Assembly: GCA_964516925.1 (NCBI GenBank)
Contig: CAZEXL010000014.1
Span: forward strand, 1-37,228
Source of the DNA: CAG-552 sp964516925
GTDB taxonomy: Bacteria > Bacillota > Clostridia > Christensenellales > Pumilibacteraceae
DNA length: 37,228 bases
Reading direction: 5' to 3'
The number at the start of each line of letters is the position of its first letter. The stretch's first letter is position 1. The notes under the pieces are model-generated. The model saw nothing but the letters and a program-made list of their open reading frames with translations, was not told the origin of the DNA and ran no database searches. Shown in pieces: positions 8,127 through 16,213 of the stretch. Both the position numbers and the translations under genes were made by a program.

Positions 8127-8909
8127 ATGAGTAGGTCTATCGTTTTTACGTCCGGCAAGGGCGGAGTAGGCAAGTCTACGCTTACTCTCGGAGTAGGCAG
8201 AGCTCTTGCCGAAGCGGGACGTAAGGTAGTTATTATCGATACCGATATAGGGCTTAATAATCTTGACGTGCTTATGAACGTCGAAAGTAAAGTTATTTAC
8301 GACCTTACCGACGTTATCGCGGGCAGATGTCGTCTTTCGCAGGCGCTTATAGGCGACTGTAAAAGCAGGCTGTCTTTGTTGCCGTCAACGCATTCGTACT
8401 CGGAGTGTCTTATAGACGGTCAGAACTTAAAAGCGGTTATCAATAGGCTAAAAACGAGTTACGAATACGTTTTTATCGATTGTCCGGCGGGCATAGAATA
8501 CGGTTTTCATCGAGCCGTGTCGGCTGCCGACGAAGCAGTAATCGTTACCAGCGCACACCTGTCTGCGCTTAAAGACGCGTCTAAAGTCGCTTCGCTTATA
8601 AAGTCGTACAAAATTCCCGTAAGCCTTGCGCTCAATCGTATAAGAGGCGACATGCTTCTAAGCGGCGAAACGCTATCGATAGAAGAAATTTCCGAAGCTT
8701 TGGGTGTAAAAATACTTGGCGTAGTGCCTGAGGACGACGAAATAAATATGCTAAGTAGCGGCGGCGAACCGCACAAGCGATGCGACGGCAGTAAAGCGAT
8801 AAAAATGCTGGCTGACAATATCCATTACGGCGCTTGCGATATTTATGACGTTGCAAAAAAATATCGAGGGTTCTTCGGCGGAATAAAACGGAGGCTTAAA
8901 AAGGTATGA
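8127..8909 (+). CDS. minD: Septum-site determining ATPase MinD
   Basis: 260 residues. Deviant Walker A GKGGVGKST at 10-18, switch IIDTDIGLNNLDVLM, Walker B VFIDCPAGIE, and a C-terminal amphipathic basic helix (YRGFFGGIKRRLKKV) that acts as the membrane-targeting sequence in MinD. MinD cycles on and off the inner membrane to position the division site. SD AAGGAGG lies 7 bases before the ATG. minE overlaps its last 4 bases. No minC is adjacent, which is unusual for this cluster. A TATAAT at 8099-8104 may be the -10 of its promoter, but the -35 is poor. Confidence 0.93.
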   Translation: MSRSIVFTSGKGGVGKSTLTLGVGRALAEAGRKVVIIDTDIGLNNLDVLMNVESKVIYDLTDVIAGRCRLSQALIGDCKSRLSLLPSTHSYSECLIDGQNLKAVINRLKTSYEYVFIDCPAGIEYGFHRAVSAADEAVIVTSAHLSALKDASKVASLIKSYKIPVSLALNRIRGDMLLSGETLSIEEISEALGVKILGVVPEDDEINMLSSGGEPHKRCDGSKAIKMLADNIHYGACDIYDVAKKYRGFFGGIKRRLKKV

Positions 8910-9118
8910 ACGAGCTTTACGGACGGCTTAAGCAAACGCTTAGTTCGGACGGCGGAGGAGCCGAAAAGGCGTTTAAGGCAGCTTTAAGTGCGGCGATAGG
9001 CAAAACGCTTAAAGAATTTATGAACGTGTACGGCGTAAATATAGATATCTTACCCGGCGAGGTGCTTATACGCGTAAGCGGAGACGACATAAAAAGTGTC
9101 GGACATCACTACGACTAA
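8906..9118 (+). CDS. minE: Probable MinE, topological specificity factor
   Basis: 70 residues, overlapping the minD stop by 4 bases. An N-terminal helical part (LYGRLKQTLSS) is followed by a region with alternating beta character (VNIDILPGEVLIRVSG), the MinE plan. Sequence identity to known MinE is low by eye, so the call leans on size, position and layout. MinE stimulates MinD ATPase and drives Min oscillation. A different small MinD partner is possible. Confidence 0.6.
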   Translation: MNELYGRLKQTLSSDGGGAEKAFKAALSAAIGKTLKEFMNVYGVNIDILPGEVLIRVSGDDIKSVGHHYD

Positions 9119-9157
9119 CGTTGTAATTTTACCTGTTTTTTTGCCATATAATACCGT

Positions 9158-10060
9158 GTGAATAAAATTTTCAAATCTTGCCGCTCTTGTAAAAGCACGA
9201 GAATCAAGTGGAGCGTTTCGCCGTTTTTAGTAGCTATGATCGTCATATTGATTGCGCTTGGCTACGTTTACGACTGTATAGTATATTTTACTACCATAGT
9301 TTTGCACGAGCTTGCGCATGCAGAAGTCAGCGTTCGACTGGGATATACGCTGGACAAATTTATTCTTATGCCGTACGGAGCGGCACTTAAGGGCGAATTC
9401 GAGGGCGTAAGGACAAAAGACGAAATCGTCATCGCATTGGCAGGACCGATGTTTAATTGCGTTTTATCCGTCGTGTGCGTGGCGTTATGGTGGCTCGTAC
9501 CGTCGTCGTACGCTTTTACTCAGCGACTCGTATTTGCAAACGTATTTACCGCCGTATTCAATTTGTTGCCTGTTTTTCCTCTAGACGGCGGACGAATAGT
9601 CTTAGCTGCGGCTTCGATTAAACTTCCAAGACAAAAAGCGTACAAGCGTTTGCGCGTTTTCGGATTCGTAGCGGCTCCCGTTTTTGCTGTTTTGTTTGTG
9701 TTGATTGCGTTTTTCAACAAAACGCTTAATGTAAGTTTTGCGCTTATCAGCGTATTTATTTTCGTAAGTTCCGTTTTTCCCGACAAAAACAGCACGTATA
9801 GGCGAGTGTACGAAGCGGCGTACTTCAGCGAAAGGCTAAAAAGGGGTTTAAAAATCATTCGTATATTGGTTTCGCAAGACGCAACTTTGCTTCAACTCGA
9901 CAAAATGCTCAACGGTAATTACTATACCGAGTTTGCAATAGCCGATCAAAATTTAAACGTGACTAGAATAATAAGCGAAACGGAACTAGAGGAACTGTTA
10001 AAAACGAACGACGCATGCTCGTCGATAGGCAACGCGGTAAAACGAAAAGTCCGTAAATAG
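9158..10060 (+). CDS. spoIVFB: M50 site-2 protease, SpoIVFB-like
   Basis: 300 residues with several membrane helices. The zinc motif HELAH (His50, Glu51, His54) lies in one helix, and FPLDGGR (Asp143) supplies the third metal ligand. A soluble CBS-like C-terminal part follows (about 225-300). In sporulating Bacillota SpoIVFB cleaves pro-sigma-K in the forespore outer membrane. The place downstream of minD matches the Bacillus order, but no spoIVFA is next to it, so a non-sporulation role is possible. The GTG start has no visible SD, and a TATAAT lies only 5 bases upstream (9147-9152), so the mRNA may be leaderless or the real start may be internal. Confidence 0.82.
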   Translation: MNKIFKSCRSCKSTRIKWSVSPFLVAMIVILIALGYVYDCIVYFTTIVLHELAHAEVSVRLGYTLDKFILMPYGAALKGEFEGVRTKDEIVIALAGPMFNCVLSVVCVALWWLVPSSYAFTQRLVFANVFTAVFNLLPVFPLDGGRIVLAAASIKLPRQKAYKRLRVFGFVAAPVFAVLFVLIAFFNKTLNVSFALISVFIFVSSVFPDKNSTYRRVYEAAYFSERLKRGLKIIRILVSQDATLLQLDKMLNGNYYTEFAIADQNLNVTRIISETELEELLKTNDACSSIGNAVKRKVRK

Positions 10061-10073
10061 TTTTACGGACTTT
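10046..10073 (+). terminator. Perfect 12-bp hairpin spanning the spoIVFB stop codon
   Basis: AAAGTCCGTAAA pairs with TTTACGGACTTT across a 4-base loop that contains the stop codon. No strong U-run follows, so it may be an mRNA 3'-end stabiliser rather than a full terminator. Confidence 0.6.
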
Positions 10074-10094
10074 ACAAGCCGAGGAATAAAGAAG

Positions 10095-10112
10095 ACGACT
10101 TTTGTCGTTTTT
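10095..10112 (+). terminator. Short intrinsic terminator-like hairpin
   Basis: ACGAC-TTTT-GTCGT followed by a U-run (10108-10112). It is short, but the second hairpin in tandem after spoIVFB. Confidence 0.45.
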
Positions 10113-10212
10113 GGTGCAAACGATAATCGTGTGCTTAAATTAATCGTTTTAACTTTAAACGAGCTATGCTAAAACTCAAACGTCGAACAAACTACAATTT
10201 GCGTTTTGCAGC

Positions 10213-10249
10213 CGCTTTCGATACCGATTGACTTTAAGTTACGAAAGCG
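10213..10249 (+). repeat. Inverted repeat in the spoIVFB-10419 gap
   Basis: CGCTTTCG (10213-10220) and CGAAAGCG (10242-10249) with a 21-base loop. The rest of the 10113-10373 gap shows no gene. Confidence 0.45.
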
Positions 10250-10373
10250 ACTAGGCGCAAAATTGCGTTTATAGCTTAACGGACTTAAATTGCAATCGAT
10301 TGGCTTGCATGGTTATTATACGCCTAATAATCGGCAATTATACAAACTTTTTCAGCTTTTTTGCAATAAAGAC

Positions 10374-10402
10374 TTGCCTTTTAATAAAGGTTATGTTAAA
10401 AT
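10374..10402 (+). promoter_or_regulatory. Promoter for the 225-residue unknown gene and rarA
   Basis: TTGCCT (10374-10379), 17-bp spacer, TAAAAT (10397-10402). It ends 16 bases before the chosen ATG and supports the downstream start at 10419 rather than the longer open frame from 10290. Confidence 0.65.
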
Positions 10403-10418
10403 ATTACCGAGGTTTAAT

Positions 10419-11096
10419 ATGGATATTAAAGAACTTATGACGGATGATATAGGCAAGGTCGACGAATTTGCGGCATTTTGCGACGAAATGATCAATTCGC
10501 GCTATATTCTTGCCGAGGGCAAAATCATAAAAATACTGCAAACGGTTGCTTTAAGCACGGTGCTTCAACAAATAATCGGTTCTGCGCTCAGCGGTTTCGA
10601 CTATGCCGCAACGGCGCGAGATTGGGGCGAGGGCAAAAAAAGGCCGCCGTTTAGCGAAAAAGATCACGTAGCGCTCGTGTTTTGTATTTTGGCGGATATC
10701 GACAGTCGAAAGATATTTTTAAGCGATTTTTTGCGTAAATTTTTCTGGAACGGCGATATAAATTCGGCTTACGGCGCGTTCGTTTCTACGTTGCTCGTTC
10801 CGTTCAAAAAATACGTCGTAGGCGCGCTTGCGTCCGAAAGACAGATGGATGAAGTAAACGTAAATCACGGCCGTTTAGAACGCCGAGCAATGGATCTTGC
10901 CGACGCTATCGAAAAGCACGAAGGTTTTTCGGCAAGCGAAAAGGAAGAATACATATTCCTTTGCGACGGAATAGCGTCCAAGGCAAGAACGGATATTTCA
11001 TCGGCAAGGGCAATGGCGGCAGGCGTAAAAAAGCTTATGGACAAGCCCGATCTTGCGCCGTTCGTGTCCAACATGCTTGGCGAGCTAGGTTACTAA
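10419..11096 (+). CDS. Conserved-looking helical protein of unknown function
   Basis: 225 residues. I do not recognise the family. The start MDIKELMTDD has an SD (CGAGG, 6 bases upstream) and its own promoter. The protein is soluble and mostly helical, with a hydrophobic stretch near 45-65 (IIKILQTVALSTVLQQIIGSAL), too polar overall for a clear membrane helix, and a charged helical C-terminal third (MDLADAIEKHEGFSASEKEEY). It lies 28 bases before rarA in the same direction, so it is likely cotranscribed with it. Confidence 0.75.
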   Translation: MDIKELMTDDIGKVDEFAAFCDEMINSRYILAEGKIIKILQTVALSTVLQQIIGSALSGFDYAATARDWGEGKKRPPFSEKDHVALVFCILADIDSRKIFLSDFLRKFFWNGDINSAYGAFVSTLLVPFKKYVVGALASERQMDEVNVNHGRLERRAMDLADAIEKHEGFSASEKEEYIFLCDGIASKARTDISSARAMAAGVKKLMDKPDLAPFVSNMLGELGY

Positions 11097-11124
11097 ACAA
11101 ATTATTATTACTACGGAATAGGTT

Positions 11125-12444
11125 ATGGAGCAACGTTCGATGTTTGCAAGCGACGTGGATTTGCCGCTTGCCGAAAGGTTACGACCGCGCAATTTAGATG
11201 AATTTTTCGGTCAGAAGCATTTGCTTGGTCAAGGCAAGGTTTTACGTCGCCTTATCGAGGGCGACAAGGTTTGTTCTATGATTTTATGGGGACCGCCGGG
11301 CGTCGGCAAAACCACGCTTGCAAAGATAATAGCAAGCCAAACTAAGTCCACGTTCGTCAACTTTTCGGCAGTCACCAGCGGAATAAAAGAAATCAAGCAA
11401 ATAATGGCGCAAGCCGACCACAACCGTATCTACGGCGAAAAGACGATATTGTTCGTGGACGAAATACACCGATTCAACAAAGCACAGCAAGACGCGTTTT
11501 TGCCGTACGTGGAAAAAGGCAGCGTAGTGCTTATAGGCGCGACCACCGAAAACCCGTCGTTCGAAGTTGTAAGCGCGTTACTTTCAAGATGTAAGGTTTT
11601 CGTGCTCAATCAGCTTAAGCCCGAAGAAATCACTCAGCTTTTGTTGCGCGCTCTAAGCGACAAGCGCGGCTTTGGCGATCAAAATATACAAATAGAGCAA
11701 GATTTAGTGGAGGCGATAGCTCGTTTTTCCAACGGCGATGCTCGCAACGCTCTCACCACTTTGGAAATGGCTGTGTTAAACGGCGAATTCGACGGCGAAA
11801 AAACGGTGGTAACCAAGGAAATCGTCGAACAATGTACTTCCAAAAAATCGCTTTTGTACGATAAAAACGGCGAAGAACACTACAATCTTATCTCGGCGTT
11901 GCATAAGTCTATGCGCAATTCCGACGCCGACGCGTCTGTCTATTGGCTTGCTCGTATGCTCGAAGCGGGCGAAGATCCCATATATATCGCTCGCAGAGTA
12001 ACTCGGTTTGCAAGCGAAGACGTAGGACTTGCCGATCCGCGTGCATTGGAAATCGCCGTTGCGGCGTATCAGGCGTGTCACTTTATAGGAATGCCCGAAT
12101 GCAGCGTTCATCTTACTCAGGCGGTGGTTTATATGGCGCTTGCGCCCAAGTCCAACGCAATGGAAGTAGCGTATTTGCGCGCAAAAAGCGACGCAATAAA
12201 CACGCTGGCGCAACCCGTGCCGCTGGTAATACGCAACGCGCCCACCGATCTTATGAAGGACATCGGGTACGGCAAAGGTTACGAGTACGCTCACGATATG
12301 CAAGACAAACTAAGCGCAATGCAATGTTTGCCCGATGCGCTGGCGGGCAAAACGTATTACGTGCCTACCGAAGAGGGATTGGAAGGAAAATTTAAATCGC
12401 GCAACGAAGCGATTAAGCAATGGAAAGAAGAACATCGCAAATAA
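11125..12444 (+). CDS. rarA: Replication-associated recombination protein A (RarA/MgsA) AAA+ ATPase
   Basis: 439 residues, normal family length. PLAERLRPRNLDEFFGQKHLLG opens the AAA+ domain. Walker A GPPGVGKTTLAK is near residue 55, Walker B ILFVDEIHRF near 110, then sensor motifs GATTENPSF and the lid SNGDARNALTTLE. The C-terminal tetramerisation part contains DADASVYWLARMLEAGEDP and ASEDVGLADP, diagnostic of this family. RarA acts at stalled replication forks with SSB. It follows the unknown 225-residue gene and is followed after 28 bases by an Fe-S aldo/keto reductase gene. Confidence 0.95.
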   Translation: MEQRSMFASDVDLPLAERLRPRNLDEFFGQKHLLGQGKVLRRLIEGDKVCSMILWGPPGVGKTTLAKIIASQTKSTFVNFSAVTSGIKEIKQIMAQADHNRIYGEKTILFVDEIHRFNKAQQDAFLPYVEKGSVVLIGATTENPSFEVVSALLSRCKVFVLNQLKPEEITQLLLRALSDKRGFGDQNIQIEQDLVEAIARFSNGDARNALTTLEMAVLNGEFDGEKTVVTKEIVEQCTSKKSLLYDKNGEEHYNLISALHKSMRNSDADASVYWLARMLEAGEDPIYIARRVTRFASEDVGLADPRALEIAVAAYQACHFIGMPECSVHLTQAVVYMALAPKSNAMEVAYLRAKSDAINTLAQPVPLVIRNAPTDLMKDIGYGKGYEYAHDMQDKLSAMQCLPDALAGKTYYVPTEEGLEGKFKSRNEAIKQWKEEHRK

Positions 12445-12472
12445 CGCGTGGCAAAAACCGAAGGAGAAAAGT

Positions 12473-13678
12473 ATGATTTACAATGAATTTAAAGGCAAAA
12501 AGATATCCGCTCTTGCGTTCGGAGCAATGAGGTTGCCGACCATCGACGGCAAAATCGACGAACAGCAAACGTTCGATATGGTGGACAACGCCATAAAAAA
12601 CGGCGTAAACTATTTCGATACCGCCTATCCGTATCACGGCGGTTACAGCGAAATAGTAATGGGTAAGGCGCTCGCTCGTTACCCGCGCGAGAGTTTTTAT
12701 CTTACCACAAAGTTCCCCGGACACCAAATAAGCTCGACGTATAACCCCAAAGAGATTTTCGAAGAACAGCTTGCAAAGTGCGGAGTGGAATACTTTGATT
12801 TTTATTTATTGCACAACGTGTACGAAAATTCGATCGACGTGTACACCGATCCCAAGTGGGGAATAATCGACTACTTTATGGAGCAAAAAAGACTTGGCAA
12901 AATTCGTCATTTAGGCTTTTCTACTCACGGCGGTTTTGAAACGATAAAAAAATTCCTTGATTACTGCGGCGATAAAATGGAATTTTGTCAAATACAGCTT
13001 AACTATTTGGATTGGACTTTGCAAGACGCAAAAGCCAAGTACGAGCTGTTAACTTCACGCAATATACCCGTGTTCGTAATGGAACCGGTACGCGGCGGCA
13101 GACTTGCAAAACTCGACGACGTTACTCAATCCGAAATGCTTAGCGAAAGACCTAACGACAGCATCGCTTCGTGGGCGTTCAGATGGCTTTTGGAACTTCC
13201 GGGCGTAACGACGATATTAAGCGGAATGTCGGATAGGGAGCAAACGGTGGATAATCTTAAAACGTTCAAAGAGCGCAAGCCGCTTACGCAAAACGAAAAA
13301 CAAATTATCGAACGCGCCGTAAATAGAATGCATTCGGCTGTTCCTTGTACAGGTTGCAAATACTGCGTGGACGGTTGTCCGCAAGGTATAGATATCCCCA
13401 TGGCTATCGCCGTGTACAACGAAATTAAATTTTCGCCGTCGGTAAACGCTTCGATGCGTATCGAAGCTCTGCCCGAAAACAATCGCCCGTCGGCATGCGT
13501 CAAATGCGGCAAGTGTGCGCAAATATGCCCGCAGGGCATAAATATCCCGTCGGTACTGGACGAATTGTCGCAAAAGCTGCAAACAATGCCAAAGTGGACG
13601 GATATCAGTCGCGAACGCGAAGAAGCGGCAAAAAAATTAAAGCAAAGCGCAAATTTAAAGCAAAGCGCAAATAAATAA
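12473..13678 (+). CDS. Aldo/keto reductase with C-terminal 4Fe-4S ferredoxin domain
   Basis: 401 residues. The N-terminal TIM-barrel carries the AKR tetrad: DTAYPYHGGYSE, TTKFPG (Lys) and LLHN (His). The C-terminal part holds two cysteine clusters, CTGCKYCVDGCP (about 292-303) and CVKCGKCAQICP (about 342-353), typical of bacterial ferredoxin-type reductases of unknown substrate. It ends in a short repeat KLKQSANLKQSANK. The start ATG at 12473 has SD AAGGAG; the open frame from 12335 would run into rarA. A terminator shared with the convergent hydrolase gene follows. Confidence 0.9.
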   Translation: MIYNEFKGKKISALAFGAMRLPTIDGKIDEQQTFDMVDNAIKNGVNYFDTAYPYHGGYSEIVMGKALARYPRESFYLTTKFPGHQISSTYNPKEIFEEQLAKCGVEYFDFYLLHNVYENSIDVYTDPKWGIIDYFMEQKRLGKIRHLGFSTHGGFETIKKFLDYCGDKMEFCQIQLNYLDWTLQDAKAKYELLTSRNIPVFVMEPVRGGRLAKLDDVTQSEMLSERPNDSIASWAFRWLLELPGVTTILSGMSDREQTVDNLKTFKERKPLTQNEKQIIERAVNRMHSAVPCTGCKYCVDGCPQGIDIPMAIAVYNEIKFSPSVNASMRIEALPENNRPSACVKCGKCAQICPQGINIPSVLDELSQKLQTMPKWTDISREREEAAKKLKQSANLKQSANK

Positions 13679-13688
13679 CGCGCGTTAA

Positions 13689-13718
13689 AAAAAAGCCTTC
13701 CGAACAGAAGGCTTTTTT
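13689..13718. terminator. Bidirectional intrinsic terminator between convergent genes
   Basis: AAAAAAGCCTTC / GAAGGCTTTTTT, a perfect 12-bp stem with a 6-base loop. U-runs result in both directions, serving the reductase (plus) and hydrolase (minus) genes. Confidence 0.85.
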
Positions 13719-13740
13719 GATTTAAATTAAAGCGACTCGA

Positions 13741-14721
13741 TTATTTAAGCGTAGTCGAACGTTTTTCGTGTTCGCGTATTTTAACGTCGCTTTCCGAGAT
13801 TTTATGCGGCAACGTGCCATCTATAAATTTTTTCATAAATTCTCGTATAAGCGCGTTAACTTCTTTGGATTCTCGCGTAGACCAATCAAGCGAAAAACAG
13901 TGGTTGCGAATAAGCGAGGTAGAGTAGTAACTTTCATAATATACGTCGTTATTCTCCAATTTTTCCAAAAGCGGTTCGGTTTGGTCTTTGCAGAATATAT
14001 CGCGTTTCGCGTAAATAATAAACGACGACGGGAAGTTTTCGGTTATAAACGCAATGGGCGAGCAAAAATCCTTGTACTCGAAATTTACGAAATCTTCTTC
14101 GTCGTATCCCGTATACGCCGAAAAGACTTTTTTATTAAGGTCAAGCACCATTCTGTTTTTAAGCGTCATCGAAATGTCGTACAAGCCGCAGTTAAGTATC
14201 GCCGCGCTGAATTTTGCTTTCGGTTTTACGTTAAATGTCTTTTGTAGTTGTTCGCTGTCGCATATAGCGGCAAGCATGGCGGCATAATATCCGCCTGCCG
14301 AATCTCCGCACACTGCCATTCTCGATAAGTCCAGTCGCAAGATATCGGCAAACTTAACCACCCAATTAAGCGCTTTTACAAGGTGAACTATCGGAGTCGG
14401 GTAGTTGCATTCGGGGCAAAGTCCGTAGTTTACGTTTATTACAAAAAGACCGTTAACTGCATGCCAGGTACAAAGAGCTTTTCGATATTGTTTGTCGCCT
14501 GCCATAAAACCGCCGCCGTGTATGTTAAAAAGAACGGGGTACGTACCCTCCGTTTTAGGTACGTAATAATAGTCGAGCAGACAAGTTTTTATGTTATTTT
14601 CGTCGTATAAAACGTCTTTGGTAATAACGACTTTTTCTGCGCCGTCGATATGAAAGTTTTTGTTCATCTTTTTGTCGAACGCCTTATCGATAGATTCGAA
14701 CACGAGTTTTGCTACGTCCAT
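13741..14721 (-). CDS. Alpha/beta-hydrolase of the HSL / esterase-lipase type
   Basis: 326 residues. HGGGFMAGD (oxyanion hole, near residue 67) and GDSAGG with the nucleophile Ser (near 135) are the family motifs. The Asp and His of the triad are probably in IIYAKRDIFCKDQ and RNHCFSLDW near the C-terminus. There is no signal peptide, so it is a cytosolic carboxylesterase-type enzyme; the substrate cannot be read. The start at 14721 follows a strong SD (AAGGAGG, 8 bases upstream). It has its own promoter. Confidence 0.87.
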   Translation of the reverse strand: MDVAKLVFESIDKAFDKKMNKNFHIDGAEKVVITKDVLYDENNIKTCLLDYYYVPKTEGTYPVLFNIHGGGFMAGDKQYRKALCTWHAVNGLFVINVNYGLCPECNYPTPIVHLVKALNWVVKFADILRLDLSRMAVCGDSAGGYYAAMLAAICDSEQLQKTFNVKPKAKFSAAILNCGLYDISMTLKNRMVLDLNKKVFSAYTGYDEEDFVNFEYKDFCSPIAFITENFPSSFIIYAKRDIFCKDQTEPLLEKLENNDVYYESYYSTSLIRNHCFSLDWSTRESKEVNALIREFMKKFIDGTLPHKISESDVKIREHEKRSTTLK

Positions 14722-14748
14722 ATATCGCCTCCTTAAAAAAGTGTTTAC

Positions 14749-14776
14749 ATTATACCACAAAAGCTTTTTAAGTAAA
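14749..14776 (-). promoter_or_regulatory. Promoter of the hydrolase gene
   Basis: On the minus strand: TTTACT (14776-14771), 16-bp spacer, TATAAT (14754-14749) with extended -10 TGG. It shares the block TTTTGTGGTATAAT with the promoter at 3986-4015. Confidence 0.7.
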
Positions 14777-14811
14777 GCGTTTTTATTGCGTTTTGCAAAA
14801 CTTTTTTGTCG

Positions 14812-15750
14812 CTAAATAAGCAATGCGGCTACGTATGCGGCGTAAAGAGCAAGAGCGATTATTCCTATAATGCGAGTATACTTCTTTTTTGCCGCAGGAT
14901 ACACGAAGGCGAGCAAGGTAAGAATTATACACATAGGCAAATCGAGCATAAGAGTCTGGCTTTTAATAATCAGTCCGCCCGAAGCGAATACGCATATCGG
15001 CATAATAAAAGCGATGTCCATAATGTTTGCACCCAAAATATTGCCTACCGACAGCGACGGTTGCTTTTTTATTAAAGCGGTAACGGTGGTTACTAGTTCG
15101 GGCAGGCTCGTTCCTATCGCAACTATGGTTACGGCAATTACGCTTTCGCTTATTTTAAGAGCGCGAGCAATGTTGCATCCTTGCGTAACGAGCAAATTAC
15201 TTCCGCACACCAGCATACCTATGCCGAGTCCGAATTTTACAAGCGCCAAAGCTATTTCTTTTGCAAGAACGGGAGTATGCAGGGAAGGGGCAAGTTCTTC
15301 CGCCTTTTTTCCGTCGTAAAGATTTATACCCATAAAGGTAATCCATATCAAAAGCAAAAGGGCAGAGGGTAAAATATTAAGCGAGCCGTTTATGCCGAAA
15401 ACCAGCGTAACGATTGCGGCGGCAAGTAGTAGTGCGGACTTAAAAAGTTGTCGTTGCTTTTTAATTTCGCACGGCATTACTATAATGCTTATTGCCAAAA
15501 TAAGCCCGATGTTTGCCACAACCGAGCCAATGGCGTTGCCGGCTGCAATTTCGTACTTTCCGCCCAAAGTAGCTATAAGCGACACCGAAAGTTCTGGCAA
15601 AGTCGTAGCAACGCTTACAACGGTTGCGCCTATAATAAACTTAGGGACTCGCAATTTTTCCGAAATCCATATTGCCGAATCGACGAACAAATTGCCGCCT
15701 ACCACTATAAGAACAAGTCCCAAGGTAAACAAAAAGATATTAACTATCAT
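14812..15750 (-). CDS. CaCA-family Na+/Ca2+ (cation) exchanger, YrbG-like
   Basis: About 312 residues and ten membrane helices in two inverted halves. The two alpha repeats are GATVVSVATTLPELSVSL with GNAIGSVVANIGL, and VAIGTSLPELVTTVTALI with GNILGANIMDIA. Their acidic residues bind the exchanged cation. The protein would sit in the inner membrane exchanging Ca2+ or another cation for Na+, H+ or K+. I place the start at the ATG at 15750 (MIVNIFLFTLGLVLIVVGG), which matches the usual N-terminal helix; a TTG at 15789 would add 13 residues. Neither has a strong SD. Confidence 0.88.
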   Translation of the reverse strand: MIVNIFLFTLGLVLIVVGGNLFVDSAIWISEKLRVPKFIIGATVVSVATTLPELSVSLIATLGGKYEIAAGNAIGSVVANIGLILAISIIVMPCEIKKQRQLFKSALLLAAAIVTLVFGINGSLNILPSALLLLIWITFMGINLYDGKKAEELAPSLHTPVLAKEIALALVKFGLGIGMLVCGSNLLVTQGCNIARALKISESVIAVTIVAIGTSLPELVTTVTALIKKQPSLSVGNILGANIMDIAFIMPICVFASGGLIIKSQTLMLDLPMCIILTLLAFVYPAAKKKYTRIIGIIALALYAAYVAALLI

Positions 15751-15852
15751 ATTCGATATTGTATTGTCTAGGCTGTCGAAATATGACAAAATTCGTCAAT
15801 AAAAACGGCAAAAAATAATTTTAATTTTTTTCTTAAAACCGTGCTAAAACGG

Positions 15853-15881
15853 TTGACAAATGAATATTGTTAATATATAAT
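15853..15881 (+). promoter_or_regulatory. feoA promoter with overlapping inverted repeats
   Basis: TTGACA (15853-15858), 17-bp spacer, TATAAT (15876-15881). AACCGT/ACGGTT (15837-15842 / 15849-15854) overlaps the -35, ATATT-GTT-AATAT lies in the spacer, and GTGCTAA/TTAGCAC flanks the whole promoter (15841-15847 / 15881-15887). This is strong control geometry for a metal-responsive repressor. Confidence 0.8.
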
Positions 15882-15890
15882 TAGCACGAA

Positions 15891-15904
15891 TTAGCGATGG
15901 CTAA
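15891..15904 (+). promoter_or_regulatory. Operator-like palindrome 1 of the feo locus
   Basis: TTAGC-GATG-GCTAA, just downstream of the feoA -10. Two related boxes precede feoB (16181-16196 and 16214-16229). The common plan is GTTmGC-rATG-GCkAAC. A DtxR/IdeR- or Fur-type iron regulator is inferred from the genes, not from a known consensus match. Confidence 0.6.
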
Positions 15905-15919
15905 CTTACGGAGACGGTT

Positions 15920-16132
15920 ATGGATTTAAGTAAAGCAGAAATCGAAAAAGAGTACATTGTTAAGGAAATTAAGACCGACGACGAAGATCTTAACGCTTTC
16001 TTGTTTTCGCTCGGCTGTTACAGTGGCGAGCCTATTACCGTCGTGGCGCATCACGGCTCCGGCTACGTTGTTGCCATAAAGGACGCTCGCTATAATATCG
16101 ACAAGCAACTTGCTCAGGCTATTATAGTTTAG
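15920..16132 (+). CDS. feoA: Ferrous iron transport protein A
   Basis: 70 residues with the SH3-like FeoA fold: EYIVKEIKTDDEDLNAFLFSLGCYSGEPITVV, then a beta-rich SGYVVAIKDARYNIDKQLAQAIIV end. FeoA is a small cytosolic partner of FeoB. SD (ACGGAGACGG) is upstream. It is separated from feoB by 134 bases that hold a possible attenuator hairpin and two more operator boxes. Confidence 0.9.
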   Translation: MDLSKAEIEKEYIVKEIKTDDEDLNAFLFSLGCYSGEPITVVAHHGSGYVVAIKDARYNIDKQLAQAIIV

Positions 16133-16150
16133 GCGCAAAAATCAAAAAAG

Positions 16151-16171
16151 TAATCTAACGATTATTTTTTT
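16151..16171 (+). terminator. Weak intrinsic terminator / attenuator between feoA and feoB
   Basis: TAATC-TAAC-GATTA (5-bp stem) followed directly by seven T. It is weak by stem strength but well placed to reduce read-through from feoA into feoB. Confidence 0.45.
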
Positions 16172-16180
16172 AGACGAATG

Positions 16181-16196
16181 GTTCGCAATGGCGAAC
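16181..16196 (+). promoter_or_regulatory. Operator-like palindrome 2 of the feo locus
   Basis: GTTCGC-AATG-GCGAAC, a perfect 6-4-6 palindrome upstream of feoB, related to the box at 15891-15904. Confidence 0.6.
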
Positions 16197-16213
16197 TAAA
16201 AAAATCATTGCGA

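Noticed and set aside
10290..10418. N-terminal extension of the 225-residue unknown protein
   Set aside because: A promoter (10374-10402) and a good SD lie inside the extension, so translation should start at 10419.
11776..12303. 175-residue open frame antisense to rarA
   Set aside because: Lies wholly inside rarA, with His/Tyr/Arg-rich low-plausibility composition and no SD.
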